Below, piece by piece: positions 51,933 to 62,975 of a DNA stretch of 64,000 bases. The number at the start of each line of letters is the position of its first letter. Position 1 is the first letter of the stretch. Source of the DNA: Haemophilus influenzae (GTDB taxonomy: Bacteria; Pseudomonadota; Gammaproteobacteria; Enterobacterales; Pasteurellaceae); NCBI RefSeq assembly GCF_900475755.1, contig NZ_LS483411.1, forward strand, positions 930,001 through 994,000, in the 5' to 3' direction. The notes beneath the pieces are model-generated. The model was not told the origin of the DNA and ran no database searches. It saw only the letters and a list, made by a program, of their open reading frames with translations. The translations under genes were made by a program, and so were the position numbers.

Positions 51933-53663
51933 TTATACTCGCTCAACCAATCTTTTAAAGAAACCATTTTCTTTTGTGATTAAGCTACTGTAATCGCCTT
52001 CTTCGATTAATCTTCCGTTATCAATTACACAAATTTTATCGAATTGTTCAATTGAACTTAGACGGTGAGTGACCATAATTAGGGTTTTATTTTCGGCATG
52101 TTGCAGAATTAAACGTAAAATTTGACGTTCAGTTTCGCGATCTAAACCTTCTGTTGGTTCATCCAATAATAAAATTGGTGCATTATTGAGTAAAATACGT
52201 GCTAAACCTAAACGGCGTTGTTCTCCGCCAGAAAGTGGACGACCTCCATCTCCCAGCCAAAGATTTAAACCTTTTCCTTCTTGCTCAAGTAATTTGCTTA
52301 AGCCAACTTGATGTAGCACTTCAATCATTTTTTCATCAGAAATTTTATTCGCACTTGCAAATTGTAAATTTTGACGAAGTGTATCGCTGAATACGTGAAC
52401 ACGTTGAGTTAAAAAACAAATTTGGCGGCGTAATGTTTCTTCTGAATAGGCGGAAATTGGTTTTTCTGCCAATAAAAGCTCGCCTTGATTTGCATCATAA
52501 TTGCGTACTAAAAGTTGAAGAAGTGAAGATTTCCCACTTCCAGTTTTGCCTAAAATAGCAATTTTTTTGCCCTGTTCTAAATCTAATGTAAGATTTTTTA
52601 ATACAAGCGTTTCTTGTTCGGGATAGGAAAAACTTAAATTATTTGCTGAAATTAACCGCACTTTTGTTTCAAATTCCTCGTTACCATTAAACTCGACAAG
52701 CGGTTTTTGCTCAATGATTTCGGTCACTCGCTCTGCTGCCGCAATAACTTGACCTATGTGTAAAAATGCTGCACCCAATGGCATGATTATCTCAAAGGCG
52801 GCAAGTGCAGCAAAAGTGAAAAGTGCAATATAAGCCGTGCGATATTCATCTGTGCCAAAATCGGCGTTACTTGCAAACCATAGCATTCCAGAAATCAACA
52901 AACCATTAAGAAAGAGAACAAGTGCGGTAGAAAATCCGCTTAATTTTGCTTCTTTGGCTTGATCTTCCTGCCATGTTTTTTCTGTGGCTGACATTTTCTC
53001 TTTTAATTTATCTTCTGCATTAAATAATAAAAGCTCAGCTTGTGCTTGGATAAATTCTAAAAACTGGGTTCGATAGGTCGCACGTGCTTGGATTAAGCGT
53101 TCGCCAAATTGCTGTCCTAGTCGATAGAAAACAGTTGGGATAATTATTAATAAAATTAACAAAAATAAACCTAAACCCAGTGCAAGTGGAATATTGATAA
53201 AACTAAGTCCAATCGTTATAGCAATAGTCACAAATGCAGCCGTGAAAAATGGTGCAAGTAAACGTAAATAGAGGCTATCAAGTGTATCCACATCGGACAC
53301 TAAACGATTTAACAAATCGCTGTTACGATAACGATTTAACACTGCTGGACTTAAAGGAATGATTTTTTCAAATACTTGTACGCGTAATTTGGACAAAATG
53401 CGGAATGTTGCATCATGCGTCACTATTTTTTCAAAATAGCGCATGACGGTTCGTCCGATAGCTAAACCTCGCACACTGGCTGAAGGGTAGAAAAAGTTAA
53501 ATAGAGTGCCTAGTCCTGCAATGGCTGTAGCGGCTAAAAACCAGCCTGAAACGGTAAGCAAGCCCATGCTAGAGCCTAAGCCTAAAATCATCAGCACTAA
53601 GCCTAAAATAAGCGGAAATTTGGCGAATTTAAATAAACGTATAAAGGGAAGTAATGTGCGCAT
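51933..53663 (-). CDS. cydC: Glutathione/cysteine ABC exporter subunit CydC
   Basis: One half of the heterodimeric CydDC exporter needed for cytochrome bd and periplasmic thiol balance, 576 residues (E. coli 573). Six membrane segments, then an ATPase domain: Walker A GKTGSGKSS, signature LSGGEQRRLGLARIL, Walker B ILLLDEPTEGLD, H-loop VTHRLSS. Its start overlaps the cydD stop by one base. Three bases-scale neighbours upstream are cydD and trxB, as in E. coli. Confidence 0.97.
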   Translation of the reverse strand: MRTLLPFIRLFKFAKFPLILGLVLMILGLGSSMGLLTVSGWFLAATAIAGLGTLFNFFYPSASVRGLAIGRTVMRYFEKIVTHDATFRILSKLRVQVFEKIIPLSPAVLNRYRNSDLLNRLVSDVDTLDSLYLRLLAPFFTAAFVTIAITIGLSFINIPLALGLGLFLLILLIIIPTVFYRLGQQFGERLIQARATYRTQFLEFIQAQAELLLFNAEDKLKEKMSATEKTWQEDQAKEAKLSGFSTALVLFLNGLLISGMLWFASNADFGTDEYRTAYIALFTFAALAAFEIIMPLGAAFLHIGQVIAAAERVTEIIEQKPLVEFNGNEEFETKVRLISANNLSFSYPEQETLVLKNLTLDLEQGKKIAILGKTGSGKSSLLQLLVRNYDANQGELLLAEKPISAYSEETLRRQICFLTQRVHVFSDTLRQNLQFASANKISDEKMIEVLHQVGLSKLLEQEGKGLNLWLGDGGRPLSGGEQRRLGLARILLNNAPILLLDEPTEGLDRETERQILRLILQHAENKTLIMVTHRLSSIEQFDKICVIDNGRLIEEGDYSSLITKENGFFKRLVERV

Positions 53664-55423
53664 TATTGGATATCCTGTTGTCGTTGAGCGAGCAATTCAG
53701 CAAAGAAACCTTCATGTTGTAATTCGGCAAATTTACCTTGCTGTACTATTTCTCCTCGTTGCATCACAAAAATTTGATCACATTGTTTCAAATCTTCAAT
53801 TCGATGTGTAATCATCAGTGTAGTTTGATGCTGGCTTGCTTCATTCAGTGCGTGCAAAACAAGATTTTCTGATTGCGCATCTAGGCTTGCGGTTGGTTCA
53901 TCAAGCAGAAGCAAATCGCCTTTGCGTAACAAGGCACGAGCAATGGCAAGACGTTGCGCTTGTCCCACAGAAATGCCTAATCCACCATCTTTGATTTCGT
54001 GATGAAGTCCAAGTTTATCGGTAAATTCTTTCGCTTGAGAACGCATTAACGCTTGATTAATTTCTTCATCGTTGGCTTGAATATCGCCAAGTAGTAAGTT
54101 TTCCTTAATTGTGCCTTGTAATAACAATGGATTTTGTCCTACCCACGCAATATGTTTGCGCCAGTCAGCTAGATTACTTTCGCGAAGTTCTTGACCATTA
54201 ATTTTGAGCGAGCCCTCATAAGGCAAAAAGCCCAAAATAGCATTTATTAATGAAGTTTTACCTGCACCACTTTGTCCTACAAGTGCAACATTGTGATTTG
54301 CTGGAATTTGGAAGTTTAACGGCTTGGTTAATGCTGAACCCTGTGTCGAAAGCACCACTAAATTTTCGGCAGAAATTTCAACCGCACTTTCTAAAGAAAT
54401 TGTTTTTTCATTTTGATGAACGGTTAAATAATCAGCTTCTAAGAAATCAACAATGGCATCTGCTGCACCAATACCCGCTGCGCGGTCGTGGTAATAAGTG
54501 CCGAGATCACGCAAGGGTTGATAAAATTCAGGTGCAAGAATTAAACAAAAGAAACCTGTGAAAAGTGTAAGCGGTGCATTATAGGTGCCAAATTCAATTT
54601 GACCTAAGTAGCTAAAACCAAAATAGACCGCCATCAGTGCAATGGAAATAGAGGTAAAAAATTCCAATACAGCAGAAGAGAGAAAAGCGAGTTTTAGCAC
54701 ATCCATTGTGGTCTCACGAAAATCTTCAGTGGCGTTTTCAATATGCTCAGTTTGTTCAGAAGTGCGGTTAAAAAGACGCAAGGTTTCTAAGCCGCGTAAG
54801 CGATCTAAAAATTGGGCACTTAGGCGAGAAAGGGTATCCATATTTTTTTGGCTGTTGTCAGCCGCAGCAATACCGACAATGATCATAAACAAAGGAACAA
54901 GCGGTGCGGTAATCATTAAGATTAAGCCTGCAGCCCAGTTCAACGGAAATACAGCAATGAAAATAACCACTGGAACAATGGCTGAAAGGCTTTGTTGAGG
55001 CAGAAAACGGGCATAGAAATTATGTAAGTTTTCTACTTGTTCTAACATAATGCTTGCCCAACTTCCAGCTGGTTTTTGATTGATTGTCGCAGGACCGACA
55101 AGATGGATTTTATCCAGAATTTTTTGACGAATATGGTTGCGTAATAATTGTCCGCTTCGGAAGCCAATTTTTTCTCTTACCCATAAAATAATGGCACGCA
55201 TCCCGAAGCCGATAATTAGCCCGAGAAAATAAGGAATAAGTTCATCACGAGGCACATTTTGCATAATCAGTTTATCGAGCAAAGTCGCAAGAAAATAAGT
55301 TTGCGCGACTAAAATGAGTGCAGAAAGCGTAGCGAGAGCAATGTTTGCACGCATTAATTTTTTGATAGGTTCTTGTTGTGCGCGAAGCCATTGTTGTAAA
55401 TATTTTTGACGAACTTTATTCAT
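53663..55423 (-). CDS. cydD: Glutathione/cysteine ABC exporter subunit CydD
   Basis: Partner of CydC, 586 residues (E. coli 588). Six membrane segments then an ATPase domain with Walker A GQSGAGKTS, signature ISVGQAQRLAIARALL, Walker B LLLLDEPTASLD, H-loop ITHRIED. The signature departs from LSGGQ, which is usual for one half of heterodimeric exporters. A trxB terminator lies just upstream at 55448-55471. Confidence 0.97.
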   Translation of the reverse strand: MNKVRQKYLQQWLRAQQEPIKKLMRANIALATLSALILVAQTYFLATLLDKLIMQNVPRDELIPYFLGLIIGFGMRAIILWVREKIGFRSGQLLRNHIRQKILDKIHLVGPATINQKPAGSWASIMLEQVENLHNFYARFLPQQSLSAIVPVVIFIAVFPLNWAAGLILMITAPLVPLFMIIVGIAAADNSQKNMDTLSRLSAQFLDRLRGLETLRLFNRTSEQTEHIENATEDFRETTMDVLKLAFLSSAVLEFFTSISIALMAVYFGFSYLGQIEFGTYNAPLTLFTGFFCLILAPEFYQPLRDLGTYYHDRAAGIGAADAIVDFLEADYLTVHQNEKTISLESAVEISAENLVVLSTQGSALTKPLNFQIPANHNVALVGQSGAGKTSLINAILGFLPYEGSLKINGQELRESNLADWRKHIAWVGQNPLLLQGTIKENLLLGDIQANDEEINQALMRSQAKEFTDKLGLHHEIKDGGLGISVGQAQRLAIARALLRKGDLLLLDEPTASLDAQSENLVLHALNEASQHQTTLMITHRIEDLKQCDQIFVMQRGEIVQQGKFAELQHEGFFAELLAQRQQDIQ

Positions 55424-55445
55424 AGGTTTATCGAGATATAGAAAA

Positions 55446-55472
55446 AGTTCCCCTCTTTTAAAAGAGGGGAAT
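55446..55472 (-). terminator. Terminator between trxB and cydD
   Basis: A 24-base perfect palindrome, arms TTCCCCTCTTTT and AAAAGAGGGGAA (55448-55471). On the minus strand it is followed by CTTTTTC. It ends or attenuates the trxB transcript before cydDC. Confidence 0.8.
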
Positions 55473-55484
55473 TAGCTAGAAAAT

Positions 55485-56492
<1,008 letters not shown>

Positions 56493-56514
56493 TTACTGAT
56501 TATAAATTTTTTGC

Positions 56515-57372
56515 TTAATAAAGCAGCGAATAAAGTAATCGACGAAATTTATTTGTCAGCGGATTAGCATTGCCCATTGCACTTAAAATGGATAAAAATT
56601 GTTGTTTAACTTCGCCATTTTGCACGCCTAAGTCGGTTTTTAAAATACCGAAAAGTAGTGTCAGTGCTTCTTCATTTCGTCCTGCTTGATGAAGCTGAAC
56701 AGCAAGTTTTATTGCAATTTCAGGCGTTGGATTTTTGGCATAATCAGCTTGTAATTGTTGGATTTCAGGTGTGTCAGCTGCTTGAATTTGCAGCCCAATT
56801 TGTGCTTGTAATCCGTGCCAACGACTATCACGATCTTGCAATGGAATTTGATTTAAAATTTCTTGTGCTGGCTCCGTTTTCTTCATTGCAATATAGGTTT
56901 CAGCGTAGAGTAGGGCAACATCACTATTTTTCTTATCAGAAAGCTCCCACGCATCTTTCAATAATGGCAATGCAGCTTCGTAATTTTCTACTTGCAAGAA
57001 ATCTAATGCTTGTTGGAATTTTAAATCTTCCTCTTTAGGTAAAATAATGCTTAATCGTTGGATTAATGAAGATTTATCAAGCACGCTTGGAAATGCATCT
57101 AATGCCTGTGCTTCTTTAAACAAATAGGTGGTTGGTAATGCTTGGATGCGGAATTGTGCGACAATCATTTGCTCTTTTTCACAATTTACTTTTCCAAGAA
57201 TAAATTGTCCTTGATATTGTTCTGCAACTTGCTCAAGTAGCACCAAAAAATCTGCCGATTCTTTATGCGTTGGCGCATAAAAATTGATGACAAGTGGTTT
57301 TTCTAAGGATTGTTGCAGTATTTCAGTAAGGTTTTGTTCGTTGATCTCAACGATAAAAGGAAAATCAGCCAT
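56515..57372 (-). CDS. YbbN/CnoX-like thioredoxin-domain chaperone without active-site cysteines
   Basis: Thioredoxin fold (about 1-110) plus a C-terminal tetratricopeptide-like region, 285 residues (E. coli YbbN 284). The position of the CxxC motif reads FYAPTHKESADF (about 31-42), with no cysteine, so it cannot act as a redox enzyme; YbbN is itself a holdase-type chaperone with a degenerate motif. Helical repeats such as ALDFLQVENYEAALPLLKDAWEL support the TPR part. Confidence 0.88.
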   Translation of the reverse strand: MADFPFIVEINEQNLTEILQQSLEKPLVINFYAPTHKESADFLVLLEQVAEQYQGQFILGKVNCEKEQMIVAQFRIQALPTTYLFKEAQALDAFPSVLDKSSLIQRLSIILPKEEDLKFQQALDFLQVENYEAALPLLKDAWELSDKKNSDVALLYAETYIAMKKTEPAQEILNQIPLQDRDSRWHGLQAQIGLQIQAADTPEIQQLQADYAKNPTPEIAIKLAVQLHQAGRNEEALTLLFGILKTDLGVQNGEVKQQFLSILSAMGNANPLTNKFRRLLYSLLY

Positions 57373-57450
57373 GTTTTATCCTTGTGAAAAAATAATGGCT
57401 GATTTTAGCAAAGTGCGGAAGATTTTAGAAACGTTTTACCATTTCTATTA

Positions 57451-58422
57451 TTAATCAAGTTTCTTTAAGATCAATTTTCCCATCATTTCAATATGTGCAT
57501 GCTCTACATTAAGTGCAGGAATATATTGATAAGATTGTCCGCCATTGTTTAGGAAATTTTCTCGATTTTCTTTGTCAATTTCTTCAATGGTTTCTAAACA
57601 ATCTACGGAGAAACCTGGGCAAACAACAGCAATTTTTTGAATGTTCTGTGTTGCAGCAGATTCTAAAAATTTATCGGTATAAGGCTGTAGCCATTCTTCA
57701 CGTCCAAAGCGAGATTGAAACGTCATTCCCCATTGTTTTTCTGTTAAGTCTAGCTTATTAACAACTGCAATAGTCGTTTGTTTACAATGTTCACGATAAT
57801 AATCGCCCATTTTTTCGTAACGCAGAGGAATACCGTGATAAGAAAATAACAAAAACTCATCGGATTTTAATCGCACTTTTATGGAGTCGGCTAAGGCGTT
57901 AATGTAATTTTCATCAATATGATAAGAATGGATGAAATCAAAAGGCACTAATCCTCGTTCTTCTTTAAGAGCGTTAGCGAAAGCATCAAATACTGCGCCC
58001 GTGGTTGAGCTAGAGTATTGCGGATAAAGAGGCAAAACAATAATTCGCTCAACTTGATTTTTAAGCAAATTTTTCACCGCACTTTGCATTGATGGATTGC
58101 CGTATGTCATGGCAATTTCTACTTGAGTATCGATATTTTGATTATCTAAATAGGCTTGTAATGCGTCTTTTTGTTGTCGTGAAATAGCAAGTAAAGGCGA
58201 GCCTTGTTCTGTCCAAATTGCTTGATAATTTTTGGCGATACGTTTTGAACGCAATGGCAAAATAATGGCTTTTAGTAGTGGATACCATTTGCAACGCGGT
58301 AAATCGACCACGCGAGGATCCGTTAAAAATTGCCATAAATAACGGCTAATTGACTTCGGCGTTGGGCTATCTGGCGTGCCTAGATTGGCAAGTAATACGC
58401 CGATTTTTGCTGGTTTTGTCAT
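57451..58422 (-). CDS. hemH: Ferrochelatase HemH
   Basis: Inserts iron into protoporphyrin IX, 323 residues (E. coli 320). [17 protein letters not shown] at the N-terminus, catalytic [11 protein letters not shown] and [16 protein letters not shown] are intact. H. influenzae is known to need haem or protoporphyrin; a retained ferrochelatase explains growth on protoporphyrin. Its start overlaps the thioesterase stop by four bases (ATGA). Confidence 0.97.
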   Translation of the reverse strand: MTKPAKIGVLLANLGTPDSPTPKSISRYLWQFLTDPRVVDLPRCKWYPLLKAIILPLRSKRIAKNYQAIWTEQGSPLLAISRQQKDALQAYLDNQNIDTQVEIAMTYGNPSMQSAVKNLLKNQVERIIVLPLYPQYSSSTTGAVFDAFANALKEERGLVPFDFIHSYHIDENYINALADSIKVRLKSDEFLLFSYHGIPLRYEKMGDYYREHCKQTTIAVVNKLDLTEKQWGMTFQSRFGREEWLQPYTDKFLESAATQNIQKIAVVCPGFSVDCLETIEEIDKENRENFLNNGGQSYQYIPALNVEHAHIEMMGKLILKKLD

Positions 58423-58835
58423 AAATTGATTACGGAAAGGGTTAATCTAGAAACACAACAAAGTTTATTCTCTTCTGTGCGGATGTCAATTTGCCAAACT
58501 TGGATATTTCTGCCCAAATTAATTGGTGTGGCTCTTGCAGTCACTTTACCTGAACGAACAGGGCGAAGATGATTGGCGTTAATATCCAATCCAACCGTAG
58601 CTTTGCCTTCTTCTAAACAAAGCGAACTCGCAAGAGAACCAATTGTTTCAGCTAAAGCAACCGAAACCCCACCGTGCAATACACCAAACGGCTGCATAGT
58701 ACGATGATCCACAGGCATCGTCGCTTCAATCCAATCCTCGCCAAAAGCTGAAATTTCAATGCCAAGATGGCTAACTGCACTGTTAGCACAAAGTTGATTT
58801 AAGTTTTCGAGGGTAAAAGTTTTTTTCCAGAGCAT
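58419..58835 (-). CDS. menI: Hotdog-fold acyl-CoA thioesterase (MenI/YdiI family)
   Basis: 138-residue PaaI-type thioesterase (E. coli YdiI 136). The catalytic region is [17 protein letters not shown] with the glutamate in VALAETIG. In E. coli the relative hydrolyses 1,4-dihydroxy-2-naphthoyl-CoA in menaquinone synthesis; that role here is likely but not shown by sequence. It shares four bases with hemH, so the two are co-translated. Confidence 0.88.
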   Translation of the reverse strand: MLWKKTFTLENLNQLCANSAVSHLGIEISAFGEDWIEATMPVDHRTMQPFGVLHGGVSVALAETIGSLASSLCLEEGKATVGLDINANHLRPVRSGKVTARATPINLGRNIQVWQIDIRTEENKLCCVSRLTLSVINL

Positions 58836-58880
58836 TTTTATCTTTATAAAAAATAAAGGTAAATTATTAGACTTACTTCA

Positions 58881-59330
58881 TTAATAATTGCCTTTTTTAA
58901 TTAATGTATCGACGGTCATTTTGATTTTTTTCAAGATTGCTTCATTATTTTTTTCATTTAATGAGCCAAACATTTTATCGTGCGTGATTAAAAATCTGAC
59001 AGAAAAACTATATTCTCCTCGTTGATCCTCATTATCTTTTCTTAATACGATTAAAGGGTCATTCTTTTCTGAAATTCTAGCGTGATAAAGTTCTAAATAC
59101 CAAGGGATAGCGTATTTACCCAGATCAGAACGTTTTAAACGACCAACTTTGCGATCACTATAATTTTCGTAAACTTCAACAAACCCTTGTTGTTCCCATT
59201 TATCAAGTAATTCAAAAACATCCATTGCGTAATTATCGATGTCTTCATCACTAAAACCTAGTTCTCGACTGATTTCTCTAAACAATTTATGTAGAGAAAC
59301 TTTTGCTGGAATCTTTATTACATTTGCCAT
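58881..59330 (-). CDS. Unrecognised protein, second gene of an overlapping pair
   Basis: A 149-residue, soluble-looking protein I do not recognise. The middle (ELLDKWEQQGFVEVYEN) has a winged-helix look and RKVGRLKRSD is basic; the C-terminus is lysine-rich and helical. No signal peptide or membrane segment. Its ATG lies inside the previous 60-residue gene, overlapping by 44 bases in another frame, so expression is probably coupled. It has a weak ribosome site (GGAAA). Function unknown. Confidence 0.75.
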   Translation of the reverse strand: MANVIKIPAKVSLHKLFREISRELGFSDEDIDNYAMDVFELLDKWEQQGFVEVYENYSDRKVGRLKRSDLGKYAIPWYLELYHARISEKNDPLIVLRKDNEDQRGEYSFSVRFLITHDKMFGSLNEKNNEAILKKIKMTVDTLIKKGNY

Positions 59331-59469
59331 AATTGTAAATTTCCATAAATTTTTTTAAACGCTCTTCACGTGTTTCGCCTGTGATTCTGGTGCTTTCAAT
59401 ATGATTGCCCAGCTTTATTAGCTCATTAATGAGTTCTTGATTGGTTGGTGGTGAAAGATGTCTAGACAT
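59287..59469 (-). CDS. Unrecognised 60-residue protein, first gene of an overlapping pair
   Basis: A small hydrophilic protein (MSRHLSPPTNQELINELIKL...) with a very strong ribosome site AAGGAGG six bases before its ATG. Likely mostly helical, with ETREERLKKFMEIY. The tail runs into the following gene. The arrangement (short first gene, overlapping second) resembles toxin-antitoxin or regulator-partner pairs, but no family motif supports that. It lies between ydiJ and the thioesterase operon. Confidence 0.7.
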   Translation of the reverse strand: MSRHLSPPTNQELINELIKLGNHIESTRITGETREERLKKFMEIYNYGKCNKDSSKSFST

Positions 59470-59522
59470 ATTTCCTCCTTAGTAGTATCAAGTTTTGATG
59501 TTATTGTGGCATAAGTTCTCTT

Positions 59523-62500
59523 TTATTCCAATATTTCTAATAACGCCTGCACAGGATGCTTTAACACCACATGTTCATAACGTTTTACCTGACTGCGACA
59601 AGAATAACCGGTAGCTAAACAAAAGTGCGGATCTTTTCCATGTAGTTTTTTATGCCAGGATACATCGTAGATTTCTCGGCTCATTTTTTGATTTTGCATT
59701 TCATGTCCAAATACACCAGCCATACCGCAACAGCCTACTTTTTCTACATTCAGTTGTTGTCCAAATCTTCCAAAAATTTCTTGCCATTCTTTTGGGCTGT
59801 TCGGCATAAAGGTAGATTCCGTACAATGAGGGAATAAATACCAACCTAAAGTGCGGTCAGTTTTGGCGATGTTTTTTAACTTCTCTTGCAAATCCGCATT
59901 TTGTAATCTTTGCTTTAACCATTCGTGTGCGGTGAGAACGTGAAAATCGCCACGTTTTTCTTGTAGTGCTTCCTTGTATTCATCTCGATAAGACAGCACG
60001 ATGGCTGGATCAATGCCTACAAGTGGAATGCCTAATTTTGCCATTCGATTTAAAAACTCGGCTTGGTTTTGTGCTGTTTTGCTAAAGCGTTTTAAGAAAC
60101 CTTTAATGTGCATTGCTTTGCCGTTTGGTTTAAATGGCAATAGAATTGGTGTGAAGCCTAATTTCTGCGTAAGCATAACAAAATCCCGTACCACTTTCGC
60201 ATCATAGTAAGAGGTATAAGGATCTTGCACAATAAATAAAACATTGTTTTTTTCTACCGCACTTAGGTCTTCCAATTCTTCCAAGGATTTGCCTTGATAA
60301 TGAATTTCCACCAGCTGTTGTTGCAAATTGGGTTCAGAAAGCAAGGGCAAATCAGTCATGCCTAGTGTTTTTTCCACTAATGTTTGCGTGACTTTTAGCT
60401 TGGTAAAATAATTAAAGAATTTTGCCTGTTTTGCCATATAAGGCGCAGCGATTTCTAAATTTGCCACAACGTGGTCTTTTGCTGGTCGTAAATAACGGCT
60501 GTGATAAAAATGAAAGAATTTCGCACGGAAACTTGGCACATCAATTTTAATCGGGCATTGGCTTGCACAGGCTTTACAAGCAAGGCAAGTATCCATTGTG
60601 GCTTTTACTTCGTGAGAAAAATCATAATTGCCTCGCCATTTTTGAACTGTATTTCGTAGTCTTTTTACAAGTGCGGTTAGTTTTATTTCTGTTTTACGGA
60701 AGTCTAATTGTTCGGGGGAAACATTTTCATTTGCCATCAATCGAAGCCATTCTCGAACCATAGCTGCACGACCTTTCGGCGAAAATACACGGTTTTTACT
60801 GACTTTCATCGATGGGCACATAATGCTGTGTTCATCAAAATTGAAACATAAGCCATTTCCATTGCAGTTCATCGCACCCTTAAATTCATCTCGTATTTGG
60901 ATAGGAATTTGACGATCCTTATCAGCTCGCATCGGCGAAAGAATAGAATAAAGTTCATCTTTGGAATCTAAAGGCGTACAGATTTTGCCCGGATTTAAGC
61001 GATTGTTTGGATCGAATAAGGTTTTGATATAACGAAGTTCGTGCCAGAGTTCTGGCGTAAAGAATTTTTCGCCGTAATGGGAACGCACGCCTTTTCCATG
61101 TTCTCCCCAAAGTAATCCACCATATTTAATCGTAAGTTCTGCCACTTCATCTGAAATTTGTTTAAATAATTTCACTTGTTCTTTATCGCATAAATCAAGC
61201 GCTGGGCGAACGTGCAACACGCCCGCATCGACGTGACCAAACATTCCATATTGTAAATTGTGCTTGTCTAATAAAGCACGAAATTCACTGATGTAATCCG
61301 CAAGATTTTCTGGAGGGACACAAGTATCTTCTACAAAAGGAATCGGTTTGGCTGCACCTTTTGCATTACCCAGTAAGCCCACTGCTTTTTTTCGCATTGC
61401 ATAAATTCGTTCAATAGACGGCAAATCAGAACAGACTTGATAGCCAATAATGTGATCTTGATTGTGTTCAATTTTTTCATCAAGTAAGTGACAAAGAGCG
61501 GTAACTTGGCGGTCTATTTTTTCTTTATTATTACCGGCAAATTCCACAATATTTAAACCAAGAATTGGATCTGCTTCATCTTCTGTAAGAAGTTCATTCA
61601 CAGAGTGCCAAATAATATCTTGTTTGGCGAGGTTTAAGACTTTGGAATCAACGGTTTCCACAGAAAGCGCATTGGCTTTCACCATAAAGGGTGCATTGCG
61701 TAATGCCGCATCAAAAGAACGATATTTAATATTGATGAGCGTGCGATACTGCGGAATTGGCAGAAGATTGAGTTTAGCTTCACAAATAAATGCGAGAGAA
61801 CCTTCAGAGCCAGTGAGAATCCTTGTTAGATTAAATTCACTTTCATCTTCATTGAATACATTTTTCAGATCGTATCCCGTTAAAAAACGGTTAAGTTGTG
61901 GCAAATCTTTAATGATAGCCGCTCTTTTTTCTTTACAGTGTTGCGCAATTGTTTGATGGAGTCTTTTGCTACTATCACTTAATTCAAGCGCATCGATGTT
62001 TTCTAAAACATCAACAGAATTGACCGCACTTGTATCTAAAATTTCACCGTTCATTAATACTGCACGTAATGCCAAAACATGATTAGAGGTTTTACCGTAT
62101 TGCAATGAACCTTGCCCCGAGGCATCTGTGTTAATCATTCCGCCTAAAGTCGCTCGATTGCTGGTGGATAACTCTGGGGCAAAGAACAAACCATGTGGTT
62201 TTAAAAATTGATTAAGTTGATCTTTTACAACGCCTGCTTGTACTCGAACCCAGCGTTCTTTTACATTGAGTTCTAAGATGGCAGTCATATGACGAGAAAG
62301 ATCCACTATTATATCGTTATTGATAGATTGTCCATTGGTTCCCGTACCACCACCGCGAGGAGTAAAAGTGAGTGATTGATATTTTGGTAAATTTGCCAAT
62401 TTGGTTATACGCACTATATCAGCAACAGTTTTCGGAAAAAGAATCGCCAGTGGAAGTTGTTGATAAACGCTGTTATCCGTAGCTAGACTTAATCTATCTG

Positions 62501-62606
62501 AATAGTTTGTTGCAATATCCCCCTCAAAATGTTGGCGTTGAAGATCACTAAGATAATCAAGTACATATTGTTCAACTTGAGGAATGCGATTTAGATTTGG
62601 CAACAT
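59523..62606 (-). CDS. ydiJ: FAD-linked oxidase / iron-sulfur protein YdiJ (D-2-hydroxyacid dehydrogenase type)
   Basis: Large two-part enzyme, 1027 residues (E. coli YdiJ 1018). The N-terminal FAD-binding type 4 domain has PRGGGTGTNGQSI and LGGMINTDASGQGS; the central FAD-oxidase C domain includes FGHVDAGVLHVRP. Cluster cysteines CLACKACASQCP and a second Cys-rich CCG domain (VGCCGMAGVFGHE) follow. The E. coli relative has been linked to D-2-hydroxyglutarate oxidation; substrate here is inferred. Uptake signals at 59849, 60256, 60669 and 62023. Confidence 0.92.
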   Translation of the reverse strand: MLPNLNRIPQVEQYVLDYLSDLQRQHFEGDIATNYSDRLSLATDNSVYQQLPLAILFPKTVADIVRITKLANLPKYQSLTFTPRGGGTGTNGQSINNDIIVDLSRHMTAILELNVKERWVRVQAGVVKDQLNQFLKPHGLFFAPELSTSNRATLGGMINTDASGQGSLQYGKTSNHVLALRAVLMNGEILDTSAVNSVDVLENIDALELSDSSKRLHQTIAQHCKEKRAAIIKDLPQLNRFLTGYDLKNVFNEDESEFNLTRILTGSEGSLAFICEAKLNLLPIPQYRTLINIKYRSFDAALRNAPFMVKANALSVETVDSKVLNLAKQDIIWHSVNELLTEDEADPILGLNIVEFAGNNKEKIDRQVTALCHLLDEKIEHNQDHIIGYQVCSDLPSIERIYAMRKKAVGLLGNAKGAAKPIPFVEDTCVPPENLADYISEFRALLDKHNLQYGMFGHVDAGVLHVRPALDLCDKEQVKLFKQISDEVAELTIKYGGLLWGEHGKGVRSHYGEKFFTPELWHELRYIKTLFDPNNRLNPGKICTPLDSKDELYSILSPMRADKDRQIPIQIRDEFKGAMNCNGNGLCFNFDEHSIMCPSMKVSKNRVFSPKGRAAMVREWLRLMANENVSPEQLDFRKTEIKLTALVKRLRNTVQKWRGNYDFSHEVKATMDTCLACKACASQCPIKIDVPSFRAKFFHFYHSRYLRPAKDHVVANLEIAAPYMAKQAKFFNYFTKLKVTQTLVEKTLGMTDLPLLSEPNLQQQLVEIHYQGKSLEELEDLSAVEKNNVLFIVQDPYTSYYDAKVVRDFVMLTQKLGFTPILLPFKPNGKAMHIKGFLKRFSKTAQNQAEFLNRMAKLGIPLVGIDPAIVLSYRDEYKEALQEKRGDFHVLTAHEWLKQRLQNADLQEKLKNIAKTDRTLGWYLFPHCTESTFMPNSPKEWQEIFGRFGQQLNVEKVGCCGMAGVFGHEMQNQKMSREIYDVSWHKKLHGKDPHFCLATGYSCRSQVKRYEHVVLKHPVQALLEILE

Positions 62607-62802
62607 AGTATTTGACCCATTTAAACATATCAGATGGAGACTTTGATAATATCCTAAGGCTAGAATAATGTCGATTAGGAAAGAGAGAGGAGAAGGTAAA
62701 AAGTCTGTTTAAGAAAGTGTTATTTTGGATAAAAACTAAACAAATAATTCAAAATAATTTGATCTTTTTAAAATTCATAGGATAATGATCACACTTTTGA
62801 AC

Positions 62803-62871
62803 GTTCCTTTGGGGTAAACATAAACAAAGGAATTGAATTTGTCAAAAGGTAATAAAGTAGGGCAAATTCAA
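62803..62871 (+). promoter_or_regulatory. Two adjacent inverted repeats upstream of ompP5
   Basis: In the 369-base ydiJ-ompP5 gap. Repeat 1: TTCCTTTG (62804-62811) and CAAAGGAA (62825-62832). Repeat 2: TTGAATTTG (62833-62841) and CAAATTCAA (62863-62871). Neither is followed by T-runs, so they are not terminators; they lie 105-170 bases before the ATG. A possible -10 TATAAA is at 62921. I see nothing else in the gap. Confidence 0.5.
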
Positions 62872-62975
62872 AACCCTAGTTAAGTGACTGTTTAGAATGT
62901 AACTTTAATTAAAAGTTCAGTATAAACAAGTACACTTTTTTATTACTATTCGATCACTAAATAGAGGACATCAAA

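Noticed and set aside
59287..59469. Calling the unknown pair a toxin-antitoxin system
   Set aside because: Only size and overlap suggest it; no toxin or antitoxin motif is visible.
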